Made by a program: the position numbers and the translations under genes
Origin: Solenopsis invicta
Taxonomy: Eukaryota > Arthropoda > Insecta > Hymenoptera > Formicidae
NCBI RefSeq assembly: GCF_016802725.1
Contig: NC_052666.1
Location: 1,252,501 to 1,316,500, forward strand
DNA length: 64,000 nucleotides
Reading direction: 5' to 3'
Shown here: in pieces, positions 58,479 to 64,000 of the stretch
How positions within the stretch are numbered: position 1 is the stretch's first letter
How the letters are laid out: every line of letters begins with the position of its first letter
The notes under the pieces: generated by a model
Databases searched by the model: none
Seen by the model: only the letters and a program-made list of their open reading frames with translations
Told to the model about the DNA's origin: nothing

Positions 58479-59508
58479 TGTTATTTTCTAAATTATTCGA
58501 GTTTATCTCTTATTTAAATGTTTTAACTTAAATAACTTACCTTGTATATAGATACATGTCATTTATGGCTATGTTTCGACACTACCAGTACTGACAATCT
58601 ATAATTCATGTTACATATATTATAGATTTTCAGTACTGAAAGTGTATATTGGAACAAGACATATATTTCAACATTTTATCTGTATTCAATGAAATAAGAA
58701 AACAATTTTTTTAGCCGAGTTTGATGCAAATGATTTTAATGTAAACATCCCATTTGAGCAAAACTGTCACGAAATACAAGATGCTGCTAATGAAAATGAG
58801 ATACAAAATGATATTGATGAAAATGAAATTCAATATGAAAATATAACACAAGCTGCCTCAGCCTCAACCTCAACATGTATTCCATTACAAGGTAGCATAT
58901 TTAGAATTTTTTTATTTAGATTAATTTTAATGATTGTTAGTTTCAACGAAATGATATATGTTACATATTATTAATGTTATTGTATTTTTAGAAAACAGAG
59001 GACAAAAAAGAAAACGTACAAGGAGTAAGTATATTGTATTATAATTTTGAATAAAGAATAAGCACTCCTAAGATGAACTGCTACGCGCTTTGTTTACAAG
59101 TATTCAGAGATTTGTTGCTAATAGATATGAGCAGCAAAAGGGGGATAATAACCGTCGCCAAATAACAAAAATGATCCGAAATATATAATTAAATCTCTGT
59201 TTTAAATTATAGGTGTACGAACAGAACGTTTGAGTGTGCAATTAGCGGATGCAAGAGAAACATTTGAAGATATTGCAAATAAACATGCTAAAGCAATGAA
59301 GGTACTTTTTGTAAATTCACATATACGCATTTCAATTTCATTTTATTAGAATAATTTTTTATCTTTACAGACATTGTCAGAAGCAATACAACAAGCAGAA
59401 GCTACAAATCAACTTAGTAATGCAATAGATAGGATAGCTAGAAATGAAGAACGACAAACTAAAATACTAGAAATCATTTTTGATTTATTGAATAAAGAGA
59501 CAACATAA
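57526..59508 (+). CDS. Myb/SANT-like DNA-binding protein of Harbinger element C
   Basis: Seven exons in frame: 57526-57736, 57815-58003, 58095-58188, 58715-58891, 58992-59024, 59213-59301 and 59371-59508. The trihelix-type domain reads ISYLEKHPEVASGKFT, EKHWQDLATHLNSL, VKSWKT, TWRDHKSKVSEKVQKIRK and LTELDKRILGIIG. An acidic Asn/Glu-rich middle (NENEIQNDIDENEIQ), a basic patch (GQKRKRTR, possible nuclear signal) and a C-terminal coiled coil (RNEERQTKILEIIFDLLN) follow. A TAA interrupts the first visible exon (ATAQ then IEAL), probably from CAA. Downstream all exons are open and all splice sites are good. The ATG exon is not identified; translation could start at the Met before NAHDSLEK, losing the start of the domain. 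It is homologous to the element B gene. Confidence 0.75.
58440..58474. repeat. (TA)n microsatellite
   Basis: About 17 TA units in an intron of the element C Myb-like gene. Confidence 0.85.
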
Positions 59509-59567
59509 ATAATTTTTATCTTTCAACTTCGTTATATATACTTATATATACATATATAGTTTTTAGA

Positions 59568-59618
59568 AAAATGTAGTTTTTTGTTTTACAATTGCTGTAA
59601 AACAAAAAACTACATTTT
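59568..59618. terminator. 23-bp perfect hairpin between convergent transposon genes
   Basis: The stem aaaatgtagttttttgtttt-aca and its exact complement flank a 5-base loop (attgc). It sits in the 129-bp gap between the stop of the Myb-like gene (59508) and the stop of the nuclease (59638). Both strands carry A/T runs. A role in 3'-end formation for both genes is inferred only from position. Confidence 0.45.
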
Positions 59619-59637
59619 AATTTTTTTATTCGTAATT

Positions 59638-61755
59638 CTATTCATTTCTCTCATTATCCCATGCACAATTATAATTAGGAAACCACTCCCGCATAATTTG
59701 TTTTTGTATCCGTTGTGCTATTGCTCTAGGTGCTCGACGAGGATTTCCATCTTGTATTTCTGCTTCATCATTGTTTATCTCATCAGGTTCTGCATATTCA
59801 TTTTGTAAATTTTCTATATCAAATGGTATTCGATAATGTAAACACATGTTATGTAGAACTGCGCATGCATTTACAATCTGCCCTGCTATTTCTGGAGCAT
59901 ACATCAGTACACGTTGGTAAGACAAACATCTCCATGTTTCCTTAAGAACTCCAAAAAATCTCTCCACGATACTTCTTGCTTTGCATAACTTTTCATTATA
60001 ATGAAATTGTCGACTTTGTTGTGGATAATGTGGCAGTGGTGTTATGAGCCAAGGTTCTAAAGGATATCCTGCATCACCTTCATACATACATACAGAAGAC
60101 AATATTTAAAAATTATCTTTATACATAAATGCAAAAGACATTTTTTAAAAAAGAACATATATAACGTAAAATTATTAATTAAAATTTTTAATTCTTAAAA
60201 AAACCAGTACTCATAACATAGCTCTTAATAAACATTAGTAATTACACAAATTATATAATTATTGCATTAAACGTAATAAGCTAATATAACACGTAAATAA
60301 TGCGTAGTCTTTATTTTTAATATATCTATATATAAAAATCATTTTACTTTATCAAATGGAAAGATGATTTGCAACTTTAAAATTATAAGTTTAGAAAATT
60401 TATTGTCCATAAATATATTATTATATAGTATTATATATTATATATTATGTACGTTATTCATATATATATATATATATATAGTTGTGCACGTGGTTTTGCT
60501 GTTTTGTGTGTTTCCGGTAATAATTGAAAAAACGACCCGATGGCAGGAAACGATCTTCTTTTTTAAAATCTCCTTGTGTTGATTTCTTTTATCAGCTGTT
60601 CAACATCGGGAGGACACAAAACAGTGAAACTATGGGCACAACAATACACACACGCACACACATTCATGGATATAACATATATAATTTATAATACTATGTA
60701 ATAAATTATTATATAAATTTTAAAGTTTTTTTATACATTATTAAGATATTTACCAATCAAATAAGTTCTCCTTTCACCATGGTTATAAAAATATTCCATA
60801 ACATTTCTGATTGGGGAAGAATTCCATATGTAAGCATCATTCCTTGCTCCTGGATATCGTGCGTTAATGTTAAGTATTTTTAAATCTGGATCAACTATCT
60901 GTAAAAATTTATATGCAATTATATATATTGATACTATTTGTATTACATAGTGAGAAATAGTTGTTAAGAAAGAACATAACACATTTCGTTTTAAAGAGTT
61001 ATGAAATAGGCAAAAATCACATATGATTAATCTCATAAGTTCTATTTTTTCTAATATTCATAAAAATAAATATTACAATCTCTTAATAATTTATTATATG
61101 TAATATTATATGCTTTTTATTAATGTATTTTACAGTGTATAAAAGTAATTGTAACATAAAATGCAAAAATCTTATTAGTTATAAAACTTACTGCTTGAAC
61201 ATTTAAAGAATGATTTCCGTGATGGTTTACATAAGCTTCCTCATGTATATGTGGTGCAAGTATATTAATGAATGTGCAATCTATTGCACCAATGGCACCA
61301 GGAAATGGTTGCGGGGCTAATGCAAACATATTTCTTGGAGTTGTTCTTTCATTTGCCGTCATAGGAAATCTTACCCATTGACGCAACAAATGTACATTTA
61401 TTAATAATGCAACTTTTCTTATGCAGCGACTGGCACATGGTTGGCTTACAACCAATTCGCATTGATTACCAGCTGGTCTTTGGTAACTACCATTAGCAAA
61501 GAAACCAAGTGCTACCAGTACTTAGATCTCTGGAGATAATGCAGTTATTCGCTGTTTTTGTAAGTGTGGTCTCAGAATGTTAACCATATTCATTACCAAT
61601 TCCTTATTTACTCTAAATTGAGCAATAAACCCATCATTAGGAAGCTCAAATGGGTTTTGAGCATCTCGCAATATTCTTCTGTCTAATCTTCTTTCTATTC
61701 TTCTTATTCTTTCTTCAAGAAAAAGTATATTTATTCCTAAATATCCTTCAGCCAT
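59638..61755 (-). pseudogene. PIF/Harbinger DDE nuclease, element C, one nonsense codon
   Basis: Three exons: 61192-61755, 60754-60898 and 59638-60077, 383 codons in one frame. Parts: MAEGYLGINILFLEERIRRI, then RRLDRRILRDAQNPFEL, FFANGSYQRPAG, FPGAIGAIDCTFINILAP (first D), LKILNINARYPGARNDAYIW (second D), YPLEPWLITPLP, ARSIVERFFGVLKETWRCL (E) and NACAVLHNMCLHYRIPFD. All three catalytic acids and all splice sites are intact. The only defect seen is a TAA at codon 78 (61522-61524) between SPEI and VLVALGFF, most simply CAA to TAA. The ATG at 61755 fits the family start. The enzyme is a cut-and-paste transposase. Confidence 0.92.
60481..60642. mobile_element. about 160-bp MITE in an intron of the element C nuclease
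   Basis: Left end gttgtgcacgtggttttgct, then gttttgtgtgtttccgg; right end complement gttgtgcccatagtttcact, then gttttgtgtcctcccga. Arms pair over about 40 bp. Preceded by a short (TA)n. Confidence 0.6.
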
Positions 61756-61828
61756 TTTACCTTAAAAAAAGAAAAAATCTTTATAATCTTTTACCAAAAA
61801 CATATGATTTAAGTTAAGCTAATATGAT

Positions 61829-61970
61829 CGGCGGGTCCCGATAGCGCACATCCCGATAGCACACAAATCACTCACAATGGCAGATGCCTAGAGATTTTCC
61901 GTAGGTTGGGTTAGATAAGTCAAGATGATTGGTTGGTGGGCTATCGGGATGTGCGCTATCGGAACCCTCC
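61829..61970. mobile_element. 142-bp MITE with CCCGATAGC subterminal motifs
   Basis: Ends ggcgggtcccgatagc and gctatcggaaccctcc, with cccgatagc-type words repeated twice on each side. Flanked by a 10-base direct repeat ctaatatgat (61819-61828 and 61971-61980), which includes an 8-bp hAT-type target duplication. The core (cctagag...ggttagataagtcaagat) is shared with the 62157 family although the ends differ. Confidence 0.8.
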
Positions 61971-62156
61971 CTAATATGATTAGGTTACATATAAAGCATA
62001 TAAATAAGAATGTAAACTTATTTATTTGACTATTTTTATAAATATTTAAAATACGTTTTACTTACAATATTTTGCTGTAATGTTATTATATTGTGTTCCT
62101 CTTAATGATTACTGCTGAACTTTAATTTACTACACAATACTGTGGTACTCGCAACT

Positions 62157-62299
62157 GGGGTGCGCACGATTGGACACCGCACGATTGGACACCACCACTC
62201 ACAGCGGCTGATACCTAGAGTTTTTCCGTTGGTTTGGTTAGATAAGTCAAGATGATTGGTTGGTGTCCAATCGTGCTGTGTCCAAAAGAGTGTCACCCC
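62157..62299. mobile_element. 143-bp hAT-like MITE, copy 2
   Basis: Ends ggggtgcgcacgattggac and gtgtccaaaagagtgtcacccc. A perfect 8-bp target duplication tcgcaact flanks it (62149-62156 and 62300-62307). The word attggacacc is repeated in direct and inverted form near the ends. Same family as 29504-29635. Confidence 0.92.
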
Positions 62300-62463
62300 T
62301 CGCAACTCCACTTATTGTTAGAACGTTGCTTATTGGCCGCTACGTCTAGTTGTCGCTATTGCTTATGAGGGGTTCGGTATCCTTCGATATCTTAACGACA
62401 TAATTCGGCTTTATCGACACTTTTATCAACATTTATCGTTACGCTAAGTTACAGAATACCATT

Positions 62464-62585
62464 TTTTGTTAAAGGTTGGTTTATGCAGACCGTAACCGTT
62501 AGCTTATGCCGGAATCTATAAGAAATTGACCAATCATAATCGATTATTCTTCTATAAGTCGATTATGATTGGTCAATTTTTTACA
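62464..62585. repeat. MITE-like fragment with 21-bp inverted repeat
   Basis: Starts with the aaaggttggtttatgcagac word shared with 29283 and contains the perfect stem aaattgaccaatcataatcga inverted after 15 bases (62523-62579). Its right part is cut off by the fold-back copy that follows. Confidence 0.5.
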
Positions 62586-63421
62586 ATATATCAATTTGTG
62601 CTAACTTAAAATTTGTAAAATCTACTTTTCTTTATTAGTTGTTTATTAGAGAGTAATAATATAAAAATGTAATATACGCATCATATATGCATACAATTAT
62701 TTTAATTTTATTTATGTATATTCCGTTCTTATATTATTACTCTCTAATGAACAACTAACAAAGAATAGCAGATTTTACAAATTTTAAGTTAGCACAAATT
62801 GATAATGTTCAATAACGCCCTTTTCATGTCAATCCATTTTTCAGTAATTTTTATTTATTCTTGGAGTTGAAGTTTATTTACGATCTGGAAAAGAATAAAA
62901 AAAACATTTTCAGATACATTATTGATTTTTAACATATAAATTAATATTGATTAATGTATAATGTAGTTGAATAATTTCAAAGTTATTTTTACTAAGTTTA
63001 TAATAAACAGGAATTCTATATGATATGCTTGAAATATTATATGCTTTAATATGTACCTAATAATTAATAATTGTTTTATTAATTTTGATTTGTTTCCGAT
63101 ATAACCACAAACTTTAGAATAGATTAATTAATTTTTACAAACAGAAATTTAAACGAAATCCAGTGTTTAGACAAAAAAATTACAATAAATCTAAATTCAA
63201 ATCATTCTTTTTAACTTTATCTTTGATTTTTTGTGTTATTATTTAAAAAAATAAAGAGACTTTTCAAGCATGCTTCTCGGTCTTCACGCTTTCGTCATCA
63301 ATCGGATTACATTTGAGACAGCAATCGTCAATCCGATTAGCCTAGGGAAATTTTCTATACCTACGTTGAGTACCATTGTTCAATCCAATCCGAGATCCGA
63401 TTAGTTATCGTAAACACCCCC
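62586..63421. mobile_element. truncated second copy of the fold-back element
   Basis: Matches the centre and whole right arm of the 27056-28663 element and ends with the same ttatcgtaaacacccc terminus. Most of the left arm is missing. The central loop is in the opposite orientation relative to copy 1. The intact site gattagttatc at about 63400 shows the element without the nested MITE. Confidence 0.85.
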
Positions 63422-63505
63422 AGTGTTCGAGCAACACGACCAGGGCTTCCAATCTCCCGTGTATTTCGATGAAGCCAGCGTTAGTGGCGTCCTCGCTGTA
63501 CCACC
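63422..63505 (+). other. possible exon, unidentified
   Basis: A GC-richer block directly after the fold-back copy. On the plus strand, after a cccccag acceptor, it reads FEQHDQGFQSPVYFDEASV then SGVLAVPPQ before a gtaaaa donor. The minus strand is also open (WYSEDATNAGFIEIHGRLEA). Neither was recognised as a known protein. The rest of the window to 64000 is AT-rich with no gene seen. Confidence 0.25.
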
Positions 63506-64000
63506 TCAAGTAAAATGGAACTACTTGCTACTAAGCAATATCTGTCGGTAATATTTAGGTATCTGTCAGTAATAGTTAATATTAATAATAATTAGGGAAA
63601 AAAGAAAACATTACGAAGGAAATACTGGTAAAAATAAAATTGTCATATTTTATTTTGCATAAATGTAAATACAATATGTGTTATGTATATTTACTTAATC
63701 ATACATTATAGATTAAACATATCGAAATATAAATAAAGCGATAAATTCAATTAACAATGAAATAAATTAGCAATAAATCAATAAACAATACGCAATAAAT
63801 CAATTTACAATACAACTTGAACAAGAATTCTAATCGCAGCTAGATCTTTGTGCTTGTTTTATTTGTGTGATTTTATACATTTTCCTGAAATTCAATAAAC
63901 TGTTCGCCGAATTGTTTTTTAGTCATAACAGAGCCTTACATTGAACCCTGGCTGAGGTGATATTTTTTGCAATAAATTCTTTGCAGTTTTTTTTAGGGGA

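Larger units (their letters stand above)
57500..62470. mobile_element. PIF/Harbinger element C
   Basis: Same two-gene convergent architecture as element B. The right subterminal sequence (complement, about 62455: ggtattctgtaactta) matches the ends of element B. The left end was not found; it may be displaced by, or lie left of, the 52885-56923 element. Three MITEs are inserted near or in its right half. Confidence 0.6.

Noticed and set aside
1..64000. CRISPR arrays, bacterial operons, tRNA genes
   Set aside because: No regularly spaced short repeats with unique spacers, no cloverleaf with A and B boxes recognised, and gene structure is eukaryotic. The tandem repeats found are a 214-bp satellite-like array and microsatellites.

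Overview
The window is AT-rich, intron-rich nuclear DNA from an insect. The evidence is a beaten-path (beat) family gene, a family restricted to arthropods; short exons with GT/AG introns; a 5S rRNA gene; and many PIF/Harbinger, hAT-like and fold-back elements. The mix of transposons looks ant- or hymenopteran-like to me, but that is an impression the sequence does not prove. No bacterial, organellar or viral sequence was recognised.

Host genes lie mostly in the left half. A beat-like immunoglobulin gene (+) contributes its last three coding exons (3082-10696); a 5S rRNA gene (4406-4523) sits in one of its introns. RNASEH2A (-, 16438-18943) is complete in two exons. An FBXL4-like F-box/LRR gene (+, 20101-22728) is nearly full length, with one apparent frameshift and no identified first exon. 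The C-terminal HAT part of RRP5/PDCD11 (-, 23820-26932) follows. The FBXL4-like gene sits between two direct copies of a ~730 bp segment carrying the last RRP5 exon; the copy at 19335-20085 is a decayed pseudo-exon.

From 27 kb on, the window is almost all transposable elements. A 1.6 kb fold-back element (27056-28663) has a Harbinger MITE nested in one arm. Next comes an unusual multi-exon gene (about 28959-33973, +). It encodes a CtIP/Sae2-like C-terminal zinc/resection domain, then a coiled coil, then a BEN-like domain. It is convergent with remnants of a CACTA/TNP2-like (DUF4218-type) transposase (-, 34214-35725), suggesting that the two form one transposon.

Three PIF/Harbinger elements follow. 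Element A (37784-43958) has a broken DDE nuclease. Element B (about 45203-52180) has a Myb/SANT-like gene and a heavily decayed nuclease. Element C (about 57500-62470) has a convergent Myb-like gene and nuclease; the nuclease is interrupted by only one stop codon. Between and inside them are MITEs with TA, TWA or 8-bp target duplications. There is also a 4 kb element with CCCTGC-type ends and ~214-bp tandem repeats, a MITE containing a 5S rRNA-derived 20-mer, and a second fold-back copy at the right edge.

The genes form no operon or shared pathway; the host genes are unrelated neighbours. Functional pairing is seen only inside transposons, where a nuclease and a DNA-binding protein are encoded tail to tail. 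Several frameshifts, including one in a host gene, fall in A/T homopolymers, so some 'breaks' may be sequencing errors. All calls were made by reading translations and splice sites; no database search was run.
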